Position numbers and translations under genes: made by a program | Shown: piece after piece, positions 42,489-51,709 of the stretch | Numbering within the stretch: the stretch's first letter is position 1 | Layout of the letters: every line of letters begins with the position of its first letter | DNA from: Solibacteraceae bacterium | GTDB taxonomy: Bacteria; Acidobacteriota; Terriglobia; Bryobacterales; Bryobacteraceae | Reading direction: 5' to 3' | DNA: 64,000 bases | Assembly (NCBI GenBank): GCA_021324015.1 | Contig: JAJPJX010000207.1 | Coordinates: 1 to 64,000 of the forward strand | Notes under the pieces: generated by a model | What the model was told of the DNA's origin: nothing | Databases searched by the model: none | The model's input: the letters and a program-made list of their open reading frames with translations, nothing else

Positions 42489-43127
42489 CTATTGGCCGGT
42501 TTCCTCCGACAGTTCGGCGCCGGGTGGCATCTCGAAGCGGAACAGCTTGGCATCCAGCGCGGGATTCAGCCTCTCCTGGTCGAAGGTGAACTCCAGGATG
42601 GATCGGTCATATCCGGTGACCACAACCTGCCGGATCTGGTCCTCCGGGCTGACCACGAACTCCACTTTGGTGTATGGCAGATTGGCCGACCGGGGCTCCG
42701 CCGTGAGCCGCGTACCAGCCGGGTCGGGAGCCGCCTGGATGTTCTGGAACTCCTTGGCGAAATTCAACTTACCGAGCAGGAAGGCGAGCGGAACGCGCAT
42801 ATCGTCGCTCTCCTTCATTTTCATCTTTTCCACCCGGTTGTTGCCCGGCGTGTACAGCCACAGGCTCTTCCCGTCGGAAAGAAACAGCTTGCCCGCCGGC
42901 GAGGTGTAATCCCAGCGCATGCGGCCCGGCTTGCGTAGCCGGAGCGTCCCAGCCTCCGTCTGGCGAGGCCGGCCAGGCCCTGTATATGCCTCATGAAACG
43001 AGACTTGCAGGGTCTGGGCCCGGTTGTAGTGGTTTTCCACAGCACGCAGCCGGGCCGCCAGGTCAGGCTCTGCCGCCCATGCCGACACGGCCACTGCGAG
43101 TGGCAGGAATGCCTGACGCCCGTTCAC
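42489..43127 (-). CDS. lolA: Outer-membrane lipoprotein carrier protein LolA-like
   Basis: 212-residue periplasmic protein with signal peptide (AFLPLAVAVSAWA) and the LolA fold: LAARLRAVENHYNRAQTLQVSFHE, GTLRLRKPGRMRWDY, SDGKSLWLYTPGNNRVEKMKM and the terminal FRFEMPPGAE. LolA shuttles lipoproteins to the outer membrane. It starts at a GTG and is the first gene of the pilus-like operon; such linkage may reflect delivery of a lipoprotein needed by the machine. Confidence 0.88.
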   Translation of the reverse strand: MNGRQAFLPLAVAVSAWAAEPDLAARLRAVENHYNRAQTLQVSFHEAYTGPGRPRQTEAGTLRLRKPGRMRWDYTSPAGKLFLSDGKSLWLYTPGNNRVEKMKMKESDDMRVPLAFLLGKLNFAKEFQNIQAAPDPAGTRLTAEPRSANLPYTKVEFVVSPEDQIRQVVVTGYDRSILEFTFDQERLNPALDAKLFRFEMPPGAELSEETGQ

Positions 43128-43197
43128 AACAGGTTTGACGCAGCGGCGGACGGAAACGTGTATGATTCCGGGGCCGGTTCCAGCCCGCCGCTGCCGG

Positions 43198-46100
43198 CTA
43201 GCGTACCGACAGGGTGACGCCGTTCTGGCTGCTGTTGTTGCCGACGCTCACGATCACCGAGACCTGCCCGGAAGAGATCCCCGCCGGCACCCGGACGTTC
43301 ACCTGCATCACCCCGGCTACCAGTCCCGGGGCCTCGCCTGCGTACAGGACCGTTGCGGGCTGCCCGTCAATTAGAACCGCCACCGGAAGGATGGGCGTCG
43401 GCAGGTTGGGCGGCGTTGTGACGGAACCCGTCACCCCGGTGGGGATCGTCTGCCCTTCGCCCGTGGCATACAGCACCACGATACTGCCCTGGGGGGCCGG
43501 ATTGCCGGACGAATTCAGGCTGTTGTCCTGGTTCAGGATGGCGCCCGGGCCGGTCCCGGTGGCGTTGAGGGTGAAGATTCCCGGGGCCGTGGTGGCGACC
43601 GGGAGAGTCAGCACGTTCGAGGTGACCCCTTGATACCGGATCCACACGGACGTCGTCAGCCGCCCGGCAATCTCGTAAGGCACCACCGCATTGACCTGCG
43701 AGGAACTTACGAAGGTAACGGGAGCCGGCACGCCGTTGAACAGGACCTGCACGTTGCCAAGCGTGGTGGATACCTTTCCGTTCGCGTCTAGCGTGAGCGT
43801 CGCCTGCGCGCTCGGCCCGATGGAATCGCCGAACAGGGTGACAATCTCGCCCGGCGATACCGCGCTGCCCGTGTAGCTCGCCGCGTTCACCACCTTCGAG
43901 ATCGTCGGCAGCGGACCCGTAACGGAGAGCGCCACTGAAACGGTGAGCGTGGTGCCGGTGCTGGTGTTCGTGATCGTGATCGTCCCGGTGTAGCTCCCGG
44001 GGCTCACCCCCGAGGGGTTCACTGAGGCGCTCAGCGAACCCGGCGTCGTGCCGCTGGCCGGAGTCACCGAGAGCCAGCTTCCGCCGCCGGACGTGGTGGC
44101 GCTGGCCGTGAAAGCCAATGCTGCTCCCGTGCTGGTCACCGAGATGGTCTGTGCCGCCGGGGCGCTGTCGCCGGTCCGATAGGTAAACGCGAGTGTCGTG
44201 GGGCTGGCGGTCAGCGTGGCCTGGCCTTGCACCGTCAGCGTCACCGAAACGGTTTGCGCGGTTCCGCCGACGGGCGTCACCGTGATCGTGCCCTGGTAGG
44301 TTCCGCCGGCCAGGCTCGCGGGATTCACCGACACCCCCAGGTTCACTGGTGCCGCCCCCGAAGTCGGGCTCACGCTCAGCCAGTTCCCGCCGCTGCTCGT
44401 GGTCGCGGCTGCCGAAAAGCCCACTCCAATGGTCGAAGAACTCACCTGGATGCCTTGCACGCCGGGCGACTGGCCTCCCGCTTGCGCCGTAAAGCTCAGC
44501 GTGCTTGGCGACAACGTGATATTGCCGCCCGTGCCGCCGCTGGTCGAAACCGTCAGGACCACCGGGATGTTCTGCGTGGTCCCCCCGGCGGAGATGGCCA
44601 CCGTGCCGTTGTAGACTCCTGACGCCAGACCCGTGGAGTTCACCGTGACCGTTACGTAGGAGGGGGTTGTGGCCGTCGTCGGGCTGACTGATAGCCAACT
44701 TCCGCCGCTGGCGCTGGCCACGAAAGCCGTGGCGGTCGAAGCGCTCACGCTCAGAACCTGGGATCCGGGCGAGGCGCCGCCCGTCAGCGCCGAAAAGCTC
44801 AGGGCCGTGGGAGTCACCGTCACGCCGCCCACCACGGCTACCACCACCGGGATCACCAGTGGCGTGTTACCGGCGCCGGCCGCCGCAACCGTAATCGTTC
44901 CCACGTTCAACCCGGAGGGCAGGCTCTGCGGATTTACCTGCACGGCCAGGTAACTCGGCGTGGTCAGGCTGCTGGGAGTGGTCACCGTGATCCAGGAGTT
45001 GGAAACTGTCAGCGTGTAGCTGAGCGCCACGCCGCTGCTGGTGTTCAGGATCAGGTTTTGTGCGCCCGGGCTCCCGCCGCCCGCCTGCGCCTGGAAGTAG
45101 AACGAGCCTGGATTGGAAGTCAGCACCGGCGCGGTGGTTACGGTCAGGTTCACGGGTATCGACTGCGTGGCGGTCGTGGTGGTTACCGTGAGCGTCGCCG
45201 AGTACGTACCTCCAGGAAGAGCCAGGTTCGTGATCGAAACCGTCAGGTTTGCCGGAGCGTTGCTGGTGATGGTGCCTGTCGGCGGGGACACGCTCAGCCA
45301 GTTGGAGCCGCTGTTGTACGTGATGCTCGTCGAGTAGCTGCTCCCCACCACGCCATTGACCAGCACGGTTTGTGTCGGCACGGCGGTCGAGATCCCTGAC
45401 TGGTAGGCGAAGGAAAGAGACGTGGGCGCCACCTGCCCGGTCACACCTCCGCCCACCACGAACGTCACCGGAACCGCCTGGCTCACCACCACCGAGCCTT
45501 GCGTCGAGAAGTTGATGGTCCCGTAATAGGTTCCGGCCGACAGGCCGGCCGGATTGGCGTAGACACTCACGTTGGTCGCCGGGATTGTGCCGCTGCCCGG
45601 AGCCACGATCAGCCATTGGCCGCCTGTGCTGGTGGACACCGTTGCCGTATAGGTGAGCCCACCTGTGTTGCTGGTGATGGACAGGGTCTGGGTCACCAGG
45701 TTGGTGCTGCCTGCCGGGCTGCTCAGGGATACCGAGGCAGGAGTGATCTGCAGTGCCGGATTCGTGCCGGTCCCCCCTGGCGTCACGCTGACCGGTACTT
45801 GCAGGGTCTGATTGTCCGGCGAACTTGTGATCAGAATCGTTCCGCTATAAGTTTGTCCCGATGTGAGGTTCGCGGCGTTGACTGTCACGTTGAGGTTCGT
45901 GGGCAACGTCCCGCCGGCCGAGTAGTTGTTGTTGATGGTGAGCCATTGGCCGCCGCTCTGCGTGTTCACGTAGGCGGTGAATGTGGTAGCGCTGGGATCC
46001 GTGACACTCAGGGTCAGCGTTTGGGAGCCCGTAAAGCTCAACGAGCTCGGGCTGGATGCCAACCCTGTAGTCCCGGTCCCCGTTCCCACTGTGAGATTGA

Positions 46101-46761
46101 CCCCCACGGTGAGCGTCGTACTGCCGGCCACGACCGTCAGGCTGCCCGAACAGACCTGTCCGGTGACCAGTCCGCCGGTGGTGGCGAACACGACGATGTT
46201 CTGGGACGTCACAGGAGAGGTGATGGCCGAAGGGCTGACCGAAAGCCACCCGGAGGCGCAGTTGCCGGGATTCGGGGTGATCGTCCAGGTCGTAGCGGTG
46301 GGCGAGCTCAGGGCCAGATTCGTGCTCGCGTAGCTGCCTTGCGGCGCAGTCAGGTTGATCGGATTGGGGCTCGCCGTGACCGTGCCCGTGCCCCCGCCGC
46401 CTCCCCCGCACGTCCCGCCCGCCTGCGCCGTCACAGACACTACAACGCTGACGTTGTTGGTTGTGTCCGTAATGGTGACCGTGCCGGTGAGGGTGGTTGT
46501 CACCCCGATCTGCAGAATGATCGCAACCTGATTGGCCGCGGTAACCTCGGCCGCCCAGTGGCTGTCGCTGCTGGTGGCGGTAAGCGTGCCAAGTGTACCC
46601 CCGCTCGCCGAAACCGTCACGGTCTGCGGCAAAGTGTTACACAGCGTCACCGAGGACGGCGTCGCGGTGAGGGTGACTGCCGCCCCGGCGGGCAGCGTCG
46701 ACATTGCAATAAGTATGAATAGCAGGCCCATCAAACTGCCGGCGGACTTGATATGACGCAT
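43198..46761 (-). CDS. Giant secreted BACON-type repeat protein with Solibacter C-terminal domain
   Basis: 1187-residue exported protein. Signal peptide (LMGLLFILIAMSTLPAGAA) is followed by eight or nine immunoglobulin-like repeats of about 100 residues, each marked by a variant of GGSWLSVSPTSG, a preceding SPGxQ motif and a following GTYxGTITV strand (BACON/Big-like pattern). The last 230 residues or so, from VVNAASYTGSAVSPGEIVTLFG to the end, are the domain described as Solibacter uncharacterised C-terminal (TIGR03437). Many such proteins occur in this lineage; they are presumed surface or carbohydrate-binding proteins. Strong Thr/Ser/Gly bias. It is directly upstream of lolA and the pilus genes on the same strand. 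Confidence 0.9.
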   Translation of the reverse strand: MRHIKSAGSLMGLLFILIAMSTLPAGAAVTLTATPSSVTLCNTLPQTVTVSASGGTLGTLTATSSDSHWAAEVTAANQVAIILQIGVTTTLTGTVTITDTTNNVSVVVSVTAQAGGTCGGGGGGTGTVTASPNPINLTAPQGSYASTNLALSSPTATTWTITPNPGNCASGWLSVSPSAITSPVTSQNIVVFATTGGLVTGQVCSGSLTVVAGSTTLTVGVNLTVGTGTGTTGLASSPSSLSFTGSQTLTLSVTDPSATTFTAYVNTQSGGQWLTINNNYSAGGTLPTNLNVTVNAANLTSGQTYSGTILITSSPDNQTLQVPVSVTPGGTGTNPALQITPASVSLSSPAGSTNLVTQTLSITSNTGGLTYTATVSTSTGGQWLIVAPGSGTIPATNVSVYANPAGLSAGTYYGTINFSTQGSVVVSQAVPVTFVVGGGVTGQVAPTSLSFAYQSGISTAVPTQTVLVNGVVGSSYSTSITYNSGSNWLSVSPPTGTITSNAPANLTVSITNLALPGGTYSATLTVTTTTATQSIPVNLTVTTAPVLTSNPGSFYFQAQAGGGSPGAQNLILNTSSGVALSYTLTVSNSWITVTTPSSLTTPSYLAVQVNPQSLPSGLNVGTITVAAAGAGNTPLVIPVVVAVVGGVTVTPTALSFSALTGGASPGSQVLSVSASTATAFVASASGGSWLSVSPTTATTPSYVTVTVNSTGLASGVYNGTVAISAGGTTQNIPVVLTVSTSGGTGGNITLSPSTLSFTAQAGGQSPGVQGIQVSSSTIGVGFSAAATTSSGGNWLSVSPTSGAAPVNLGVSVNPASLAGGTYQGTITVTPVGGTAQTVSVTLTVQGQATLTASPTTLAFTYRTGDSAPAAQTISVTSTGAALAFTASATTSGGGSWLSVTPASGTTPGSLSASVNPSGVSPGSYTGTITITNTSTGTTLTVSVALSVTGPLPTISKVVNAASYTGSAVSPGEIVTLFGDSIGPSAQATLTLDANGKVSTTLGNVQVLFNGVPAPVTFVSSSQVNAVVPYEIAGRLTTSVWIRYQGVTSNVLTLPVATTAPGIFTLNATGTGPGAILNQDNSLNSSGNPAPQGSIVVLYATGEGQTIPTGVTGSVTTPPNLPTPILPVAVLIDGQPATVLYAGEAPGLVAGVMQVNVRVPAGISSGQVSVIVSVGNNSSQNGVTLSVR

Positions 46762-46862
46762 CAGCGTTTCCTCAATTCACATCGCATGATACAACAGAAA
46801 GAACCCCGATAACAGACTGAATTCTCTGCTTTAAATCACCACAGCGCACTGCGTTTTTTGAG

Positions 46863-48896
46863 TCACTTCAAGATTCGAAACAAGTTGCTGTAGTCGTCCG
46901 TCCACAGGCGCAGACTCCCGCGCGGCGCGATGGGCACAGCCGCGGGCTTCAGAAGCGGCTGATCGAAGAAGTCCCGCCGGCCCGTCACCAGCACCCAGGA
47001 GGCTCCGAAGATGTCATTGAAGTCTTCGTCGTCGGTGTCCACCAATCGCGCCGCCTTGCCCAACGATTCCGCAGCCTGTTCGACAACAGGCTGTAAATTC
47101 AGGTACTTGTTGGAGACGTGCACGGCCAGCACTCCAGTTACCTTCAATTGCCGGAAATACAGCGCAAAGGCCTCCTTGGTGAGCAGGTGAATGGGAATCG
47201 AGTCGCTGGAGAAGGCATCCACGGCCAGGATGTCGAAGTTGTCGCCCTTTTCCCGCTCGAGCGACAGCCGGGCGTCTCCCAGGGCGATGTCCACCTTGGC
47301 CTTGGAGTCCTTCAGAAACGTAAATTCCTGGTTTGCCAGGCGGACGACCAGAGGATTGATTTCGTAGAACCGGTAATAATCACCGGCCCGGCCATAGGCC
47401 GCCAGAGTTCCGGTCCCCAACCCGATCACGCCCACTCGCAGCGGACCGGCCGGCTCACTGGCGCGGATGGCCAGACCCACCCCCGTGTTGGGGCCGTAGT
47501 AGGTCGTCGGCTGGTTCCGCCGCCGGGGGTCCAGAAACTGCTCCCCGTGGTCGATAGTGCCGTGAGTCAGCTTACGGATGGCCGCTTCGCCATCGGTCCC
47601 GCCTGCATCGCTGACTTTGAGCGCCCCGTAAAAGTTGCGCACCAGCAGCCGGGCATCACTGGTGCTGTTGCGGAATTCTGTCACCAGGTAGCCCGCCAGA
47701 ACCACCGTCAGCAGCATGGAGACCAGCGAGACCGGCCGTTTCCACGCCCGATAGTACTCGCTCGTGGGGTCCTGGTAGAGCGCCAGAAGCACCGCGACTG
47801 CGCTCGCCACCAGAGCGATGGGCAGTTCCACCAGCGTGCGGAAGAGGTGCGGCGCCACCAGCCCAACGAACACACCTCCCACCGCCCCGCCCAGCGAGAT
47901 CATCAGGTAGAAAGAGGTCAGGTATCGCGGGTGCGGCTTCAGCCGCACCAGTTCCCCGTGACAAACCATGCAACAGAGAAACAGCCCGCACGAGAACAGA
48001 GGAATCAGCACCTTGATTCCGGTGTTCTGGAAATCCTCAGAGAGTGCGTAGGCCATGCTGCCCACGGCCACAGCGAACAATTGCAGATAGGGGTTGCGCC
48101 GATACCAGCCGGAGCCTTCGAAGCACAGGATGAAGCTCAGCAGTTACAGGCTCAGCGGCAACACCCAGAGAAAGGGAATCGCAGCGACATTTTGCGAAAG
48201 ATGGTTGGTCACCGCCAGCAGGAGGGCGGAACTGCACGCCGGCAGCGCCACCCACAGGGCCGCCGTGCCAGCTTTCGGGCTCCCTTCATTTTCGGTACGG
48301 GTGGCCGGCCTCCAGTGCACGTGGCGCAGGGAGAGCGCCGTGGCGCCGCAAAACAGCACGAACGCCGCGTAACCCACTGACCATGCCAACGCCTGGATGC
48401 GCGTGGTGAGCAGCGGTTCGAACGCCACCGGATAGCTCAACAGCGCGAACATCGAGCCGGCATTCGACAGCGCATACAGGCGATACGGGATGGCATCCTT
48501 ATATCTCGCCGCGTACCATGCTTGTACCAGCGGCCCGGTGGTGGAAAGCAGAAAGTACGGCAAACCGACGGTGGCCGCCAGCAGTCCCAGAATCCTCAGC
48601 GTCGGATCCTCTCCGCCGGCAGGCTTCCAGGCGGCGCTGGGAATCACCGGCAGCACCAGCAGGCTTGCCAGCAGTAAAAAGATATGCGCCGCCATCTGCA
48701 GTCGCGGTTTCAGGTACCGGTGCAGCACATAGGCGTAAAGGTATCCCAGCAGCAGCACCACCTGGAAGAAGAGCAGGCAGACTGCCCATACCGCCGCCGA
48801 GCCGCCAAACCACGGCAGGATGATCTTGGCGATGATCGGCTGCACCTGAAACAGGAGGAAAGCGCTGACCAGGATCGTGAGAGCGTAAAGAAACAT
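46863..48896 (-). pseudogene. Fused MFS/spermidine-synthase-like gene interrupted by one in-frame TAA
   Basis: The two halves are in the same frame and separated only by a TAA at 48146-48144. Read through, the protein would be about 676 residues: an N-terminal membrane part (about 250 residues, ending NVAAIPFLWVLPLSL), then LLSFILCFEGSGWYRRN continuing into more helices and a C-terminal spermidine-synthase-like domain (LRVGVIGLGTGTLAAYG, FYEINPLVVRLA, LAVDAFSSDSIPIHLLT). A tyrosine is expected at the stop, since TAC to TAA needs one change. No frameshift or deletion is seen, and the downstream part stays open for 405 codons. A recent nonsense mutation, a sequencing error or readthrough are possible. 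The methyltransferase-like fold lacks proof of polyamine activity in this family. Confidence 0.8.
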
Positions 48897-48917
48897 ACAG
48901 AACGGGGACAGGTCCTT

Positions 48918-50087
48918 CTAGCGGTACGCCGCCACCCCGGTGACCCGTTCCCCGATGACCAGGGCATGGATGTGGTCCGTGCCCTCATAGGTTTTGACGG
49001 TCTCCAGGTTGCACAGGTGCCGCATGAGGGGATATTCGTCCGTAATGCCGTTGGCGCCCAGCAAATCCCGGCTCAACCGCGCCGTTTCCAGCGCAATCGC
49101 CACGTTGTTGCGCTTCAGCATGGAAACGTGCGCCGGCTCCAGCTTGCCCTGATCTTTGAGCCGCCCCATGTGCAAGGCCAGCAATTGCGCCTTGGTGATC
49201 TCGGTGATCATCCAGGCGAGCTTTTCCTGCACCAGTTGATGCGAGGCGATCGGCCGGTCGTCGAACTGCTTCCGCAGCACGGAGTAGGCCCGCGCCGTCT
49301 CGTAGCAGTCCATGGCCGCGCCCAGCGCGCCCCAGCCGATCCCGTAGCGCGCCTGCGTCAGGCAGCTCAGCGCCGCCCGCAGACCTTGGGCGCCCGGCAG
49401 GCGGTTCTCCTCGCTGACGCGGCAATCCGCTAAAGATAGGCTCGATGTGACCGAAGCTCGCATCGACCATTTCCCGTGGATATCCGAGGTAGTGTAGCCC
49501 GGCGTGCCCGCTTCCACCAGGAACCCGCGGATCCCTTCCGCGCTGCGCGCCCAGACGACGGCGACCTCCGCCAGCGTGCCGTTGGTGATCCAGGTCTTTT
49601 CGCCGTTCAGCACCCAGTCCGATCCGTCTTTACGCGCCGTGGTGCGCATGCCCGAAGGATTGGATCCGAAATCCGGTTCCGTGAGCCCGAAACAGCCCAC
49701 CGCCGCTCCGCTTTGCAGGCGCGGGAGCCACTTCTCCTTCTGCTGTTCCGACCCATACGTATAAATCGGATACATGACCAGGCCGCCTTGCACCGAAGCG
49801 AAGCTGCGGACCCCGGAATCGCCCCGCTCCAGTTCCTGCATGATCAAGCCGTATTCGACGTTGCTCATCCCGGCACAGCCGTAACCTTCCAGGTTCGCGC
49901 CGAAGAAGCCCATGCGGGCCATCTCCGGGATGAGTTCGTTGGGAAAGCGCGCCTCGCGATAGCAGTCACGGATGACCGGAATCACGCGGTCCTCCACGAA
50001 TTGCCGGGCGGTCTGCCGGACCAGCCGTTCTTCCTCGCTCAGCAGGGAATCAATGTGTGCGTAGTCCACTCCGCGGAATGGCGACAT
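48918..50087 (-). CDS. gcdH: Acyl-CoA dehydrogenase, glutaryl-CoA dehydrogenase type
   Basis: 389-residue FAD enzyme of glutaryl-CoA oxidation to crotonyl-CoA in lysine and tryptophan breakdown. The order of motifs agrees with this subfamily: RSFASVQGGLVMYPIYTYGSEQQKEKWLP, VGCFGLTEPDFGSNPSGM, RYGIGWGALGAAMDCY, LGANGITDEYPLMRHLCNLE, and the catalytic base Glu368 in TYEGTDHIHALVIGE. Substrate specificity is inferred from the overall pattern. It begins three bases before the malQ stop and may be co-transcribed with malQ. Confidence 0.87.
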   Translation of the reverse strand: MSPFRGVDYAHIDSLLSEEERLVRQTARQFVEDRVIPVIRDCYREARFPNELIPEMARMGFFGANLEGYGCAGMSNVEYGLIMQELERGDSGVRSFASVQGGLVMYPIYTYGSEQQKEKWLPRLQSGAAVGCFGLTEPDFGSNPSGMRTTARKDGSDWVLNGEKTWITNGTLAEVAVVWARSAEGIRGFLVEAGTPGYTTSDIHGKWSMRASVTSSLSLADCRVSEENRLPGAQGLRAALSCLTQARYGIGWGALGAAMDCYETARAYSVLRKQFDDRPIASHQLVQEKLAWMITEITKAQLLALHMGRLKDQGKLEPAHVSMLKRNNVAIALETARLSRDLLGANGITDEYPLMRHLCNLETVKTYEGTDHIHALVIGERVTGVAAYR

Positions 50088-50090
50088 AAA

Positions 50091-51656
50091 TCACAAGTTA
50101 CTCTCATTTGACCATACGCCGGGCCTGTAGCCCGACGCGGGCGCGCGGTCATAGGTTTCCGTCATCTCACGCAGCCGGTGCGCCGTGCGCTCGGTCAGCA
50201 ACTCGCGCCGGCAACGCCACCGCCAGTTCCCGTTGGAGGTGGCCGGCCGGTTCATGCGCGCCTCGCTCCCCAACCCCAGAACGTCCTGCAAGGGAAACAT
50301 CACCGTGGCAGCCACTGACGCCATCAGCGCGCGGATCAGCACCCAGTTCATCTCCCGCCCGTTCGTGCCCAGGTACCGGCGCGCGAAGGCTCGCTCCTTC
50401 CGTACATCCGCCAGCGTGCGCGTGCTGTCGCCGGCGCCCTTGCCGGTCCACCAGCCCATGCTGGTGTCGTTGTCATGCGTGCCGGTGTAGGCTACGCGGT
50501 CGCGGGGGTAATTGTGCGGAAGGAAGTCCGGCGCCTGCGGGTCCTTCCCGAATGCGAATTGCAGAATGGACATTCCAGGGAAACCGAACTCCCGGCGGAT
50601 GGCTTCCACTTCCGGCGTGATGACCCCCAGGTTTTCGGCCACAATGGGTAGTTCACCAAGGGCCTGGCCAAGCGCCCGGAACAGGTTCCCGCCCGGACCC
50701 TTTACCCAGCGTCCCGCTTCGGCCGTGGGAGCGCCGGCCGGAACCTCCCAGTAAGCCTCAAACCCGCGAAAGTGATCCAGTCGGACCATGTCCACGGTAG
50801 CCAGCGTGGCCCGCATGCGCTCGATCCACCACTGATATCCGGACTCCGCCAGGCGGTCCCAACGGTAGATCGGATTTCCCCAAAGCTGGCCCGTGGCGCT
50901 GAAATAATCCGGAGGTACGCCCGCCACCACGGTGGGTGCGCCGCCCTCATCCAGTTGAAAAAGGTCGCGGCGGGCCCACACATCCGCGCTGTCGTGCGCC
51001 ACGTAAATCGGCACATCGCCCATGATCCGGATGCCCAGCGCCGCTGCGTGCCGGTGCAGGGCCTGCCATTGGCGCGCGAACTCGAACTGCGCGAACTGGT
51101 GCAGTTCCACTTCGTCGGCCAGCCGGGCTCTCCAGGACGCAAGGGCTGCCGCTTCGCGTCCGGCCGCTCCCGGATCCCACTTCGTCCACACTGCCTCGCC
51201 GCCGTGCGCCGTCTTGAGCGCCAGGAACAAGGCGTAGTCCTCCAGCCACCAGGCATGCTGCCGTTGAAAGTCTGCAAATTCCTCCTGCGGCCGGCGCCGG
51301 TGGCGGGCGAATGCTTTGCGCAGCAGTTCCCATTTGTACGGGATCACCCGTCCGTAATCTACGAAATCGGCCGGAAATTCCGGTGCCCGGTCCAGTTCGC
51401 CGGGCGTCAGCAGCCCGTCCTCGGCCAGTCGCTCGGGACTGACTAGCAGCGGGTTCCCCGCAAAGGCGGAAAAAAGCTGATACGGGGAATCTCCGTAGCC
51501 AGTCGGCCCCAGAGGCAAAACCTGCCAGATGCTCTGCCCCGCGCCGGCCAGGTACTCCAGAAACGCGTGCGCCTCGGCTCCCAGATCGCCGATCCCAAAC
51601 CTGCCCGGCAGCGAGGTCGGGTGCAGCAGGATGCCGCTCGATCGCGGGAAGTTCAC
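50091..51656 (-). CDS. malQ: 4-alpha-glucanotransferase (amylomaltase)
   Basis: 521-residue GH77 enzyme that transfers maltooligosyl units between alpha-1,4-glucans. N-terminal RSSGILLHPTSLPGRFGIGDLG is diagnostic. The catalytic residues sit in VDMVRLDHFRGFEAYWEVPAG (nucleophile Asp), LPIVAENLGVITPEVEAIR (acid/base Glu) and YTGTHDNDTSMGWW (third carboxylate). A GTG at 51656 gives the expected N-terminus; the open frame continues upstream only as noise. Divergent from the TPR gene, 53 bases away, and followed by the acyl-CoA dehydrogenase gene. Confidence 0.93.
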   Translation of the reverse strand: MNFPRSSGILLHPTSLPGRFGIGDLGAEAHAFLEYLAGAGQSIWQVLPLGPTGYGDSPYQLFSAFAGNPLLVSPERLAEDGLLTPGELDRAPEFPADFVDYGRVIPYKWELLRKAFARHRRRPQEEFADFQRQHAWWLEDYALFLALKTAHGGEAVWTKWDPGAAGREAAALASWRARLADEVELHQFAQFEFARQWQALHRHAAALGIRIMGDVPIYVAHDSADVWARRDLFQLDEGGAPTVVAGVPPDYFSATGQLWGNPIYRWDRLAESGYQWWIERMRATLATVDMVRLDHFRGFEAYWEVPAGAPTAEAGRWVKGPGGNLFRALGQALGELPIVAENLGVITPEVEAIRREFGFPGMSILQFAFGKDPQAPDFLPHNYPRDRVAYTGTHDNDTSMGWWTGKGAGDSTRTLADVRKERAFARRYLGTNGREMNWVLIRALMASVAATVMFPLQDVLGLGSEARMNRPATSNGNWRWRCRRELLTERTAHRLREMTETYDRAPASGYRPGVWSNESNL

Positions 51657-51709
51657 CTCATCATTCTGCGAAATTTCCGGCTCCGCCGCACTACTCTTCT
51701 CTGACCAAC

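Noticed and set aside
43021-43045. DnaA-box-like TTTTCCACA in lolA
   Set aside because: A single copy inside a coding sequence, expected by chance in 64 kb; not part of a cluster.
46762-46862. Promoter and terminator signals between the spermidine-synthase-like gene and the giant repeat protein
   Set aside because: A TGTATCAT-like -10 is visible on the minus strand but no acceptable -35, and no hairpin with T-run; too weak to list.
46863-48896. Frameshift or two separate genes
   Set aside because: Both parts are in the same frame and homology is continuous across a single TAA, so neither a frameshift nor two independent genes explains it.
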